Source of the DNA: Oidiodendron maius Zn
Taxonomy: Eukaryota; Ascomycota; Leotiomycetes; Myxotrichaceae
DNA: 64,000 bases
Assembly: GCA_000827325.1 (NCBI GenBank)
Contig: KN832870.1
Location: 558,001 to 622,000 of the forward strand
Direction: 5' to 3'
The notes below the pieces were generated by a model that searched no databases, had not been told where the DNA came from, and was given only the letters and a program-made list of their open reading frames with translations. Position 1 is the stretch's first letter. Each line of letters opens with the position of its first letter. Both the position numbers and the translations under genes were made by a program. Positions 1 through 12,000 of the stretch are shown in pieces.

Positions 1-2987
1 GCAGCTTCGAGACCACGCGGTCGAGTCCCAGCCAAGTGGCTCGGGTGACCAGTAACTCAGGCCAATCGAAGTTCTTCCCATGCGCCTTCTCGATATGTGA
101 AATCAGATCCATCCATTGCCCCTCAATACCCCTAGAACCGGCCGCGATAAGACAGTCCTGAAGCGATTTGGAATCGTGATCAACAAGGGGGAGGAGATAT
201 CCCACGGCTTTGGAGCTTCCCCATAGATATGCCTCTATGAGACCCGTTGATAGCTTTTCGTGTCGAGTCATGTTATTGTCTCGGTCACACCAAGGCTCGG
301 CCATCTCGGCGAGTCCCTCGCCCGCCAGCAAGGAATAGACGGACTTCAGGGGCTCTGAGCTGCGTTTTATGGGGTTGGCGGCTGCCCAGTAGGCCAACAT
401 CCAGATGTCTACTACATCGGACTTCAAGAACAAGTCCAAAAGGCTTGCCGGGTTCTGGTCTACGGGAACCTGTGCCAGGTGATAAGTCCAGAACTGACAT
501 GCGTAGTCGCAGAGGCTGGTCCGGTCGCAGTGCGTCGGCAACTTCATTTCGCTGTACTTTAAATCTTCGTGCGGCTTGTATACCTTCTCAAGGCGTTCGC
601 GCACCTGCGGTTGAACTAAGTATTTGATGCACGTCTCTGCGATATCGAAGTGGACGGATTGAGCGAACCTTTCCCAAGGATGTAGCGCTGCTCCATCGGT
701 GCCTTGTTGTGACAGTAGAATCTGGCGAAGGCCAATCGTCCGAATATGGAGCTCATGCTGCTCGACAATGACTATGCCGGCGAGGCATTTCGTGATTTTG
801 GCGAGGATAAGGTCTACATATTCACGCGTCGGGAACACGCTGTCTCTGTCCTTCGGGCTATTGACAAAGATTACGTCGGCAATCTCCCAAATAGTGGCTG
901 GCCGTGTCGAGTAGAGGATCCACGACAGAGCTTGCGTTGCAATGTGGCTGTCGCTGTCCGGAACTCTGTTTATGATCTCGTTCAAGATAGCCTCGGGGGT
1001 TGCTGTTTCGGTCACTGAGCTGCCGAATGTGGACTTGATGGATTGCTTTGCGGGCCAAGCTTCCTGTGCACTCATGTGTTCACGGATCAAATCCCTAACG
1101 ATCGGTTTTAGAGTGTTGAGGCTCGTAATCTCTTTCTCGATCGCATCCTCGTAGCCGCGGAGCTCTGGGCGCCGTTTCACGATGGCACGCGTTTCCGGAC
1201 TCAGGCTATCGACAGTTTCTGGATTCGGAGGTGCGTCTCTCTCCAGATCTAATGTAGCACACTGGGACAGCTCGTTGAGCAAAATCCCCCGTTCATGGCT
1301 TGCTACAACCACTCTCCAAGGCCGCTCGTGCACTTTGGCGATAAAGGCAAAGAGCTTCAGGAAAGTGGTCCGGGAGTCCGCATCACATTCATCAAAGCGG
1401 TCGATCACGCACGATATCCCGTCGAACTCCCCGCGTAACCAGTAGTACTCAAACCAGTTGACAAGATCCGAATTGTACCAGCTTCGGTCCTCGCCCATTT
1501 GTCTGAATTGTGATGTAACAAATCCAGCCAGGCTGGGGAAGTGTCCGATGATTTGGACCTGGAAACAGGTGAGCATGTCTTCGACCGAGTCTCGACGCAA
1601 ATCCCATCGATTAAAGGTGAAGTAGAGCACGATCTCGTTCCGATGTTGTGAACGGGTTCGGTCTAGGTCGAAGAAAATATACTCGGCGGCGTCTCGCACA
1701 TGAGTTTTGCCGTACACGAACAGAATCTGTGGCTTCTTCTGCTTGAACCAGCCCGTGTACGTACTGTTCTCAGAAATCCACGCAAAACGGTGGCCGGGTT
1801 CGTCCGCGGTGAATAACGAGGGCATCGGGGCGGCAATGGACAGGAGGGTGCGCTCATGGACGATTATGGAGGGATTCACGACAAGTTCTGAGTACACGTA
1901 TTAGACGCCAGTAGCAGATATCCCCTCATTCAGGATTTAGAGCTAGGGTTCATACGACGCTGCAATTTAATGAGGTGCCGCTCGATGGCCTCGCCATCTC
2001 TTTTGGCGCCTCGGCCGGCAAGGCGGATTTCGAATGGCACGCCCAATGTTGCGTGAAAGACGTCGAACGCCTTGCAATGTTAGATGCTCGTCTATAAATT
2101 ACTGAGTATGCGCTGGGACATGACTGTGGGACTGACTTTATCAATACCACTCTCACTGATATCATCAGCGTCCGCGTAGATACTGAAAATGTAAGACCTA
2201 AAACTCAGTTTCACATCAATAAACAAGTTGTTGACATCGGCTATGGCACTCGCTAGTCCTCGTATTGACTCGACGGAGGCAGTGATGGTAGGAGAATGTT
2301 CATGGACATGGCGGAAGATAAAAGGTGAGAGTCCATCTTCCATCTCCATATAGTCTGGGGCCCAGTGTGGGCAGCCGTAGAAGACCTAATGGTCGTTATC
2401 AGCAAATCAGATGCAACGACGTAGGCATGACACACGCACTATAACGCGGGTAAAGTCGAAGATTCTTCCATATTCTTGGGGCTCCAGGCCAGCAACGGTT
2501 AGAGCCTGCCGTGCCAATCGTCAGACCATTTCCAGTCGCTACGCTTTCCCAAGACGTCTTGGACTTACATCTTTTAGTATAATGCCGCCTATATCATGCG
2601 TAATGAACATGAGTGGTCGCTTCTGTATTGTCAGTACATACTACCAAATACCGAAAGGGGAAAGAAACTTTCACCTCTGCCGAATTGCCTCGCTGGGCCG
2701 TTAGGTCATTCAACAAGTGCCACGCTGCCTTTCGGATGGCCTGACGAGTCAGACGGCCGGCCAGGATCTTTGACGGCTGGTAGCCAAACGACATAACCTT
2801 CCTGCCATCCAAGACGCCAGCATCGCGCAGCCAGCTACTATCCCCGGAGCCGGGGTTTTTCCAAGGGGGCAGCCGGGCACCGTGGAGGCCGTGGAGCACC
2901 ACAATGCTGTTGTCCAGCGTCAGCCATACCTAGCTGTCCGCGAAGTGCGGGTGGAAGGCAAATAACTTACTCGTAGTCGGGCACCAT
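1..2987 (-). CDS. Fungal NLR: alpha/beta-hydrolase-like N-terminus plus degenerate NACHT NTPase (3' end outside window)
   Basis: Seven exons fit in phase: 2987-2971, 2906-2675, 2622-2569, 2505-2440, 2385-2137, 2070-1956 and 1887-1; the fifth junction (GT at 2136) is the least sure. About 873 residues lie inside the window and the frame stays open at the left edge. The N-terminus (MVPDYDIVVLHGLHG) is that of the lipase/SesB-like alpha/beta hydrolases found on fungal NLRs. The nucleophile elbow reads THDIGG (residues about 91-96), with Asp where GHSLGG lipases have Ser. A NACHT-like domain follows: the Walker A site (about 301-312) is VYGKTHVRDAAEY and lacks GxxxxGK(S/T), while the Walker B site is well kept (CVIDRFDECD, about 404-413). 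A winged-helix motif (ALSWILYSTRPATIWEI) follows. In this family the hydrolase-like part is the presumed effector and the NTPase the switch. The sensor repeats, if any, lie beyond the edge. Confidence 0.8.
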
Positions 2988-3674
2988 AACAGGTGGTCCC
3001 GGAGTGGAGGAGTCATCCCGGGGACGGGGTTCCCAGAGGACGGTGAGCCCCTCCGCCCCATACTCTATCTGGTTCTCGAGCCTAGCAGCGGACCGATCCG
3101 TTCCGGGGCTCCATATTGAAGGGGACATTTGCCTTGCGCGGTACTGTTGTTGCTTGCTATGAACGACCTAGATACTTACCTAGATATCACTCGCTTGAGA
3201 CTGGATATGGGAATCTGCCGGCCAGCCGCCATAGGATGTTATTTTTGTCCTTGGACGGAACAAAGCGTCTTATACACAGCAGATGCGACGGGTCAAACAC
3301 GCACGTGTGCCCCCCCACCATTTGCAGCGTCGCCAGCACGGAGCGGCTCACACCTTCACGGAGCTGATTGGCGTTAAGGTGGGTTGGTTGGCCGCGATGT
3401 CTCGTCACCATGTAATGATGGGGCACCCCTGAATGTGAAGTCTCGTCGCGCACCGCCTGCTAATCGGAAGCACTATGGACGGCCGAGAATTGGACACACC
3501 CCCCCTGGCGGACTACCCTAATTCTTGGCCAGTGTTGCGGGCAGGGTTGCGAGCCGGGGCCGAATCGCTGCATAGACATATAGATAAGCACGACGGTAAG
3601 TTTGCAAAAGGTGCCTCTGCCTACCCTCATCGCCGTCGCAGTAGTGTTGACTGACAAACAACGAGCACACGGCG
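2988..3674. other. Divergent intergenic region
   Basis: This 0.7 kb lies between the start of the minus-strand NLR and the start of the plus-strand orphan gene, so it must hold both promoters. No coding frame with protein-like composition, repeat or RNA gene was seen. Confidence 0.6.
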
Positions 3675-4511
3675 ATGACGGAGGAAATCGACTTCGACGT
3701 AGAACTCCACGAGCAGGGCGACGAGGGCAGCGCATACCGGACACAGAACGACCCGTCAGATCCTTTTCAACGGGTCAACATCACGGAACGCAGGGGGGCG
3801 CTCGACATCCGTTGCACGCACAAGGAAGTGATCCACGGCTACCTGAAGGACGGCGTGGGCCCAGCCTCGCTGATTGTCTACGAGTTCCAATTTGACCGGC
3901 GCAAGAAGGCACGACGCATCTCCCGCGTCGACGTTGAGTTTGTCTATGGAGGAGGTGCTCGAGAGCCAGAGGTGCTGGAGGTGGCACCACGAGGGAGGAT
4001 GAGCATGCAGCCGACGACACAGACAGAGAAAATTACGTGGGGAGGTGGGCTGCAAGCAGGAGTTACTCCCGCAGGCGTGGCCCAGCTCGGTGGTAACTAC
4101 AAGTGGGAGAAAGTCATCGGTCGCGAGACAAAGGACGCCACGATAGTGGTGGGATCGCCAATCCTGGTGAAGCGCAATTATGGCAAATGGAATGGGGCGT
4201 CGTGGACGCTGCTAGAGAATGAATCCACGCTGACTGGTGTGCCGGCCTTCTTCCAAGCGGCCGTGCTGCTAAAGCGGGCCGACAATAGTCCATTCCACAG
4301 CGTCTTCAGGATCAATGCGTCGGTCGACCTCTTCTCCTCGCTGAAGGCGCTGGTTGGGTCAAAGCCCAAGGACGACGCCGTGCTCTACGACCCTTTGCTG
4401 CCGCCGACAAACCGGCTGCGCGACTATGACTTGGAGAATCTCGAGAGTGTTGACCTGCAGGGGCTGGGTATCGCCTCATTTACGACTCCGACCAACCGAG
4501 ATGTTGGCTGA
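3675..4511 (+). CDS. Orphan protein of 278 residues, upstream partner of the ankyrin-subtilase
   Basis: A single-exon gene, MTEEIDFDVEL... to ...TNRDVG. I do not recognise a named domain. The N-terminus is acidic, with no signal peptide or membrane segment. The middle is rich in short alternating hydrophobic stretches and glycine (ITWGGGLQAGVTPAGVAQLG, then NYKWEK), suggesting a beta-rich fold. Codon use and composition look coding throughout. It lies about 730 bp upstream of, and in the same direction as, the ankyrin-subtilase gene at 5239. That proximity suggests, without proving, a functional pair such as a protease with its substrate or regulator. The ATG at 3675 is the first in frame. 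Confidence 0.7.
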   Translation: MTEEIDFDVELHEQGDEGSAYRTQNDPSDPFQRVNITERRGALDIRCTHKEVIHGYLKDGVGPASLIVYEFQFDRRKKARRISRVDVEFVYGGGAREPEVLEVAPRGRMSMQPTTQTEKITWGGGLQAGVTPAGVAQLGGNYKWEKVIGRETKDATIVVGSPILVKRNYGKWNGASWTLLENESTLTGVPAFFQAAVLLKRADNSPFHSVFRINASVDLFSSLKALVGSKPKDDAVLYDPLLPPTNRLRDYDLENLESVDLQGLGIASFTTPTNRDVG

Positions 4512-5238
4512 TCACTGTGCGAGGGACACATGGCGGGCGAAACTGATTATTGACCGTGGGCCTTTCTGCCTTCTGGATATCGGTGCAGTGGTGGTGGAGG
4601 TAGGATCCTCAGGAGTTGGTCCGGGAACTAACATTACCCAATCCCCTCTCTGGCAGCCTTTAGCCACATAAAACTCCAAGTTCTCTTTAATCAACGATCT
4701 CTCCACCAGTTTTGCTTCAAAATATTCACCCCAAAAATTATTGAGTAAGAAAAATTATATTACTGCAACCTTGTGAATACGTTGGGACTTCTTCCCATAG
4801 AACTGCTTAGCCACTGTAGCTGAGCTCGCTATAAAACACTTGTAAGGTAAAAATTATAGAAGGCTTCAGAGTTTCCTGGCGACTGGAGGGCCTGGCCGAG
4901 AGGGGGGGATTGGACGACGGTAGGCCGCCCCTAGCAATTTCGGCTTAATATCCCGCCGCAGACAATGGTGACAGAACACATTTCAATGCAAGCACGGTAA
5001 CTTAATCTTACAATCAGCAGCGTTACAGCTGACAGGGGGGTTGCACCCCAGCCCGTCTCAGCGTAGCCTTGTGCTGCTGATACAGAACATAGCTGGACTT
5101 AGTGCACTGCGGCCTACCCCGCTGTTTCCGCTTTGTACGCTCGTTGGTAATCCTTTAGTTCTTCCCTAGTTCTGGCGAGCTGTCGCACTTCCACCTGCTA
5201 TCTGTCAGATTAAAGATTAACGTTACTTATTTCAATCG
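4512..5238. other. Intergenic region between orphan gene and ankyrin-subtilase
   Basis: No coding potential seen. It contains the 3' end of the orphan gene and the presumed promoter and 5' UTR of the ankyrin-subtilase. Confidence 0.6.
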
Positions 5239-8200
5239 ATGGCCACTTCTGATTTACACGAGGAGCCAGTGAACGTGGATCCCGAGGATGAGGATGGCTA
5301 CGACGATGACGATGAGGAGGAGAAGAATGCAAGCGAGATGCTGGGGCTATATGAGGAAATCGTGGAAGAGGCCAAGTCCAGGCGGCCCGGTGACCAAAAC
5401 CAAAGAGACTGGGAGAAATTCTGGGAGCAGTTCCTGGCAGACAAGAGCCTCCCGGTCCTGACAGCCAGAACCACGCAAAAGCAGAACTTGCTCCATCTGC
5501 TCGCTGAACCAATAAGAGATGTACCACACAGCAGCATCGAGAGCCTTGTCAAGGCCCTGGTGAAGCACGAAGGGAACCTCCTGGCCAAACAAGATTTTAA
5601 CAGCCAGACACCGCTCTTCTATGCTCTCATGCTGCGCAACCATGACCTAGTCCGGACCATGTGCGACGCACACAAGGAAATCGACTCTATACTGGGCATC
5701 GCATGTGGCCGAGGGACGAACTGCCTGCACACAGCCATTACTAACAAGTTCAACGACGACGACGACAACCTCGTCAAGTTCCTCATCAATAAGAGCAGCA
5801 GTGAGACCATTTGTGCGCCCAACGAATTTGGCCTGACGCCACTGCATTTGGCCGTCGAGTACCCACGATGCGACGCGGCCCAGGTCCAGATTGTTCGTTC
5901 CATTGTCGAGAAGTGTGTCAAGTCCCTAGATGCGACTTACGAATACAAAGATAAAGGTCCACTGTCACCGTACCGTTACCATCAAGAGACAAAGACAGAG
6001 AGGGAGGCCATCGACAAGGCAGAGGTAACCTCGCGAGATAACAGTAGTCTTCCCAGAGAGCAGCAAAAACAATACAACCCACAACCCCTTCCGGATCTGC
6101 CCGATACGCCACAGAGGCAGCCTCCTCGCAGGACGTCAAGCTACGTAGAGGCGCCAACTGGCAAATTCTCAACACCCTCTGTCAACAAACCTAAGGTCAC
6201 CCGGGCGCCGCGTTCAGAGCTCACAATCGAACCAGAATCGAGCAAGAAAAAGGCCAAGAAGATAAAAGGCACCAAGATCAAGTACAATGAGGAGAGTGCC
6301 AACAAAATTAAGAGTTTCCTCAAGCTGCAGTATCTGCGGGAAAAGAATCACGACGATGCCACCGATCTCTTGTATGGACCCCAGCAGTGTGAGTCGTCAT
6401 TTTGTATCATCAGCTGGGCGTCTCTCTAGAAGCTACCGCCACTTAGCAGCTAACAAGCCCGCCCCTAGATCGGCAAATCTACTTCGACTTATTCGGAGTG
6501 AGTACTCTAAGTGAGAGCCACATTAAGGAGGGATGGAACCACTTTGATCTCGAGGACGTTCTGCAGTACGTCTTCATCCCCCAGGTTCGCGTCGAGCGGA
6601 GCCCACAGGTCATGGCTGCACCCGGGAGGCATCCACTGCACAGCAGCATTAAGAAGTCCGACGGCCTCGGCCGCACTGATCTGATTATCCTGTTCACGTG
6701 GCTGAAAGAAACCAAGAGTGTAAAGACCATCCTCAAAGTCATCGTAGATGACCTTGAAGAGCCATCGCACAGCGACGAGGCCATCGAAACGTGTTTGAGC
6801 GGAATGGGTGTCGAGGTCTGGGATTGGCGCAAGACCGACCTCTGTTCCGAGGTCATCTCCCGCGTTAGTCCGGACACACGCGAACTCCACCTCTACTGGA
6901 CAGGCAGAAATGCTGTTCTACGTGGCTGGAGCGAAGCAGAGGGACTCAAGAAGCTCAGAAAGTTGGAACAGGTCTATCTTCATGTTCTACAGGTGTGTAT
7001 GCCCACTTGATTCTGTTATCTTGGTACATGCCGACAAGATATTCAGGGACTCGACAGTAGCACCAAACTGGAAGAATACGTGGCAAACTTCAAAGAGCGC
7101 CTCCAGAACCCCAAAGACCGCCCGGAAGGATGCCCCAGGATAAAGGTGCAGGAAATCAGGTTAAGGAGCACAAACGCGGCTGATGTCGTTCGCGGCGTAG
7201 ACGCGGTGCGAGATCCGTTCGAGCAACACAAGTGGATCACCACCATGGAGGAGTTTGCCGAGTTCCTTCAGAATGCCGAAACCAGGGCCTGGACCAAGCT
7301 GCAGCTCCAGCGCCCCGTGAAGGTGGCCGTCATCGACGACGGCGTTGATATTAATGACCAGGCTGTCCAACAGCGCATCGATGGCGGGCGCAGCTTCTGT
7401 CACCGCGACAAAGTCCAAAACCTCAACGAGGCCTACTACATCTCGCGCGGCGGACACGGCACCGCCATGGCTCGCCTTATCTGCAAAGTGTGCCCTGGCG
7501 TGCGGTTGTATATCCTCAAGCTCGATGAGCACTTCCTGCCGCAGCAAGGGAAGAGGCAGATTACGGCCAAGAGCGCGGCCAAGGTATGTGTGATTTTGTT
7601 TCCCTCGCCCTTTGCATCTTGTCCATCTTTTCCACCTCTACGAACTAACCGGCTCTTTTCAAGGCTGTGCAAGCAGCCATCGACAAGCAGGTCGACATCA
7701 TCTCGATGTCGTGGACGATCGAGAAGAACAACAATAACGCGGAAGATATCCGGGCACTTCAAAAAGCCATTGAAGCAGCGGCAGAGAAGGGCATCCTCAT
7801 GTTCTGCGCGGCCGCTGACCAAGGAATCGAACCAGATCGCACCTACCCAGCAGCTGGATCAACAAGCGTCTTCAAGATCGGCGCGGCGGAAGCTTTTGGC
7901 AACGCCTCCAAGTTCGTCGATTCACATTTCGTCAATTTCCTCCTGCCCGGCGAGCAGGTACTCGTGGACGACAATGTCAACAACAGTCATAACCAGAATA
8001 ACAGCACCACGAAAGTGCTAACGGGTTCGTCAGTGGCGACGGCTTTGGCATCCGGGCTGGCAGCGCTGATCTTGTACTGCGTACAGCTAGGGTGTATCTA
8101 TAGAAGCAAGGACCAAGGGAAAGGGGTGGATCTCAAGCCCTACGAGGCGCTCAAGGACTATGAGCGGATGGTGGAGACTTTTGATCGGCTCTGTCCTGCC

Positions 8201-8329
8201 AAGAGCAAGAGCAAGTACATCACCGTGTGGAATTGTTTTGAGAGGCCCGTCAAGATGTCCAAAGAGTGGCCTCCGGATAAATGGTTGGAACTTGTGGCGA
8301 GCATGAAGGAATTTCGCGCGGATAGCTAA
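5239..8329 (+). CDS. Ankyrin-linker-subtilisin-like protease (S8), 958 residues
   Basis: Four exons join in phase: 5239-6388, 6469-6992, 7047-7583 and 7664-8329. Residues 1-45 are very acidic. Degenerate ankyrin repeats (TPLFYALMLRNHDLV, TPLHLAVEYP) fill roughly 70-240, followed by a Lys/Ser/Pro-rich linker and a 170-residue unassigned domain. The C-terminal 300 residues are an S8 peptidase: Asp655 in AVIDDGVD, His695 in GGHGTAMA, Ser860 in TGSSVATALASG. The oxyanion position normally held by Asn in AAGN reads AAADQG (Asp789). There is no signal peptide or propeptide, so it should act inside the cell. Subtilases of this kind are known as effector domains of fungal NLR-type proteins; ankyrins attached directly to a protease would make a sensor-effector without an NTPase. 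The frame is intact. Confidence 0.88.
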
Positions 8330-9099
8330 GTAGAGAGTGGAGAATGAAAACCGTATGTAGGGATGCGGGTTCCCAAAGCAGAATTGCCGATATGAATATT
8401 AAGACTGCTTTGTTGTATCTCCTTATATTAAGAGTTCTCTTAAGTCCAGATCCTTACTATTGTTTGGAATCCTTTATACTACCACTTACCCCGATTAATT
8501 CGGGTACTTTCCCCATACGCCATCTACGGGGGAAATTCATTACCTGCCATTGTGCCAAAGATGTCTGTCTCCATCTCAGGCAGCAGACCGATAAGAGGAT
8601 CTCACATAGCTATTCCATAGGTACCTTGCAGATTCTCTCTATCCGGAATACAAGGACTAGCTAAATCGGACACCTAGTACGAGCTTCAAAACTGACTCTC
8701 TCATCAACATAAGTCGGACCTTGAGTAATAGACAATGAAAAAGCTGTAAAAAGTTATTTCGAAGCTTAAGATTATTCAACCCCTGTCTCACGACCAGTCC
8801 TGGTGCCTCACGAATTCAGCTAGCATTCATATCATGTAGAATTTCTCCATCTAACCCAATCCAGCTGCGCCACATTCAGGCGTTGCCAGCCCTCATCAGG
8901 CAAGGCGCTTTTAGCTAATCGGCTAAGCCACGACCCTAACCGATTTTAACGCACATCCAATCTCCTCGCTCTTCCTTGAGACTCTCAAGCTCAAATTGTC
9001 GTCGCCGTATGACCCTTCTTTTTGCTAAGCCATGTCTATATACCTCACTGTAGATTGGCACAACTCAGAAGCTTGCTCTCCCCATGCCTGCACTCAATA
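8330..9099. other. Intergenic region
   Basis: About 0.77 kb with no supported gene. Short open stretches exist but have low-complexity or AT-biased codons. It carries the 3' end of the subtilase gene and the promoter of the HET-NACHT-ankyrin gene. Confidence 0.6.
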
Positions 9100-12000
9100 A
9101 TGCGGCTTCTAGAGCTCAACAAGGACGGCCAACTCAGCCTGACCAAGGATATCGTCAACAATGAACTGCCTTATGCAATACTGTCGCATACCTGGGGGAT
9201 TGATGATGATGAAGTCAGCTTTAAGGATTTGACGGAAGGCTCTGAGAACACGAAAGCTGGATACAGAAAGCTTCGGTTCTGCGGAGAGCAAGCTGCACGT
9301 GATGGCCTGCAGTACTTCTGGGTGGACACCTGCTGTATTGACAAATCGAACAATACGGAGCTTTCAGAAGCTATAAACTCAATGTTCCGCTGGTATCGAG
9401 ATGCAGACAAGTGCTACGTATATCTATCAAACATTTCGACAAACGGCCAAGATGAATCTTTGCAATCTTGGCAATCAACATTCCGAGAAAGTCGATGGTT
9501 TACCCGCGGCTGGACACTCCAAGAACTCATAGCTCCGCGATCTGTTGAGTTCTTCTGCTCAAATGGCAAACGCCTCGGTGATAAGAAATCATTAGAGCAA
9601 CAGATTCATGAGATAACGGGGATTGAGATTCTAGCCCTTCAAGGAACTCCCCTCTCTGTGTTTAGTGTTAAGGAGAGAATGTCATGGGCCGAAAACCGTG
9701 AGACTAAGCGTGAAGAAGACAAGGCTTATTCCCTACTAGGTATATTCGACATCCACATGTCACTTATCTATGGTGAGGGAAAGAATAATGCCCTCCGTCG
9801 GCTTGAAAAGGAGATTTTCGTGCATCGAAAAAAGCATCTGCGTGATGAACTCTCGACTGTCTCATACCCTACTTTCAATTCCACTAAAAGGCTGAAGATT
9901 TTACCCAGCCAGCCATCTTCGGTTCCTTCCCATCGCGATCCGAACTCTCTTAATTCTGAGCCTCTCTCGCACTCAGAATACTCCGTGCATGATGGTATGT
10001 AAAGAACGGCTACTTATTCATAGAAAACTGACTGGAAGCTAATTATTTTTACCTGCCAGAAGTCCGAGAGGAACCACTTGTGAGACTTGGTCATAGCGTC
10101 CGTGCCACAACAAAACAGTTTTTAATTGACCAGCTCTACTTCACCAAAATTGACGAGCGTTTAACTAATCTAACAGCTGCTCAAGGACAAACTTGCCGGT
10201 GGTTTCTCACCAAACCTGAATATGCATCTTGGCACGACCCGGTAAAACAACTAGACCATGGCGGGTTCCTTTGGATCAAAGGGAATCCTGGTACTGGGAA
10301 GTCAACTCTTATGAAACTGCTCTTTGAAGCGAAGCTTAATGCAAAGGGTAATCCCTCGCAAATCACACTATCTTTCTTCTTCCTTGCACGGGGTACAGTC
10401 GAGGAGAAGTCAACGATAGGACTATACCGTTCTCTTCTCCACCAGCTCTTTGAGAGGGCGGTAGAGTTAGTAGATAGTTTAGAGTGGCTAACAATTGATG
10501 GCGCAAGGGCTATCCAGCGGAATGGATGGGGCGAGGAGGCATTAAAGCAGACACTAGTACACGCTATCCAGAGACTTGGGAGTCGATCATTAACGATATT
10601 CATTGATGCGCTAGATGAGTGCGATAAGAACCAAGCTGCAAGTATGATCTGCTTTCTCGAGGAGCTATGCGATTATGCGATAGAGGCACAGGTTAAGTTA
10701 AATATTTGCTTATCTAGTCGTCATTATCCCACTGTTGTTATCCAGAAGGGTATCGAAGTTACTCTAGAAGACGAGATTGGGCATACAGAAGACATTAAAT
10801 TATATATCAAGTCGAAATTCAGACTAGGCAAGTCAGAGCAAGCCGAGTCGCTTCGGTCTGAAATACTCGAGAAATCTTCGAATATTTTCCTCTGGGTAGT
10901 CTTGGTTCTTGATATTCTTAATTCGGAGTACCCTAATAGGGCTATCTCGGTCAAGAAGATCCGTGAACGTCTTAAAGAAATTCCGCCAGAACTGAACAAC
11001 TTGTTTGAGATGATACTTATGCGAGATGGAGAGGATATCGGACAGCTGGAACTGTGCCTCAAATGGATCCTCTTTGCAACTCACCCTCTTAAACCACAGG
11101 AGCTCTACTTTGCTATCCAGCTAGGTATTGATACAGATTGCTCGGGTTACTGGGACCAGGAAGATGTGGAATTAGACCAGATAAAGACTTTCGTGAGAAG
11201 CTCTTCTAAAGGCTTGGCCGAAGTTACGCGGAATAAGGCGTCTGAAGTCCAGTTCATCCACGAGTCTGTTCGAGACTTCTTACTAGGGAAATATGAAGCC
11301 CAGTGGTCTGGACTGTCTGATAACTTCGTGGGTTATAGCCACGAAGTTTTGAGGAATTGCTGTATGGCTCAACTAAGCGCTTCGATCAAACAAGACGTTG
11401 ATTTACCGGACCCTCTACCGCAGGCTTCGAAAGCACCACAGTTGCGGGAGAATATTAGTTTGAAGTTTCCATTTCTTGAATATTCAGTTAGTAATGTCCT
11501 TCGCCACGCTGATAGCGTTCAGCAGAATGGGATGGACCAAGGAGACTTTCTAGCTGATTTCCCTCTACAACGGTGGACGCTCTATAATAATGCCCTTGAA
11601 AGATTCGATGTTCGGCGATATATGGAATCAGTTAGTCTCCTTTACATCCTTGCAGAGAAGAACTTGGCCAACCTTATTCGAATCTATCCTCAAAGAGAAT
11701 CCTGCTTTAACATTGAGTCTGAGCGCTATGGCTTGCCATTTCTGGCTGCTCTAGCTACTGGAAGTCGGGAAGCAGTCCAGGTTTTTCTAGACGTCTGGGC
11801 CGAAATCCATCAACAAGTGCCTCTGCTTCACTATCTGTCCAAACTCCACTACGAGAATAGAAACAAACCCACCAAAGTTAGCCGAGACTTTACTTTTGTG
11901 CGGAGAAAAAGTGTTTTCGCCAGTATTACAGAGCTATGTGACCAGGTAGTCTTCGCTTTTCTCTGCGTTTTAGGCGAGCTCGATCTAGAGCCTAAAGCGA

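Noticed and set aside
247-1445. Plus-strand open frames of 70-126 codons
   Set aside because: They lie opposite the long, clearly coding minus-strand NLR exon, and their peptides have no family features.
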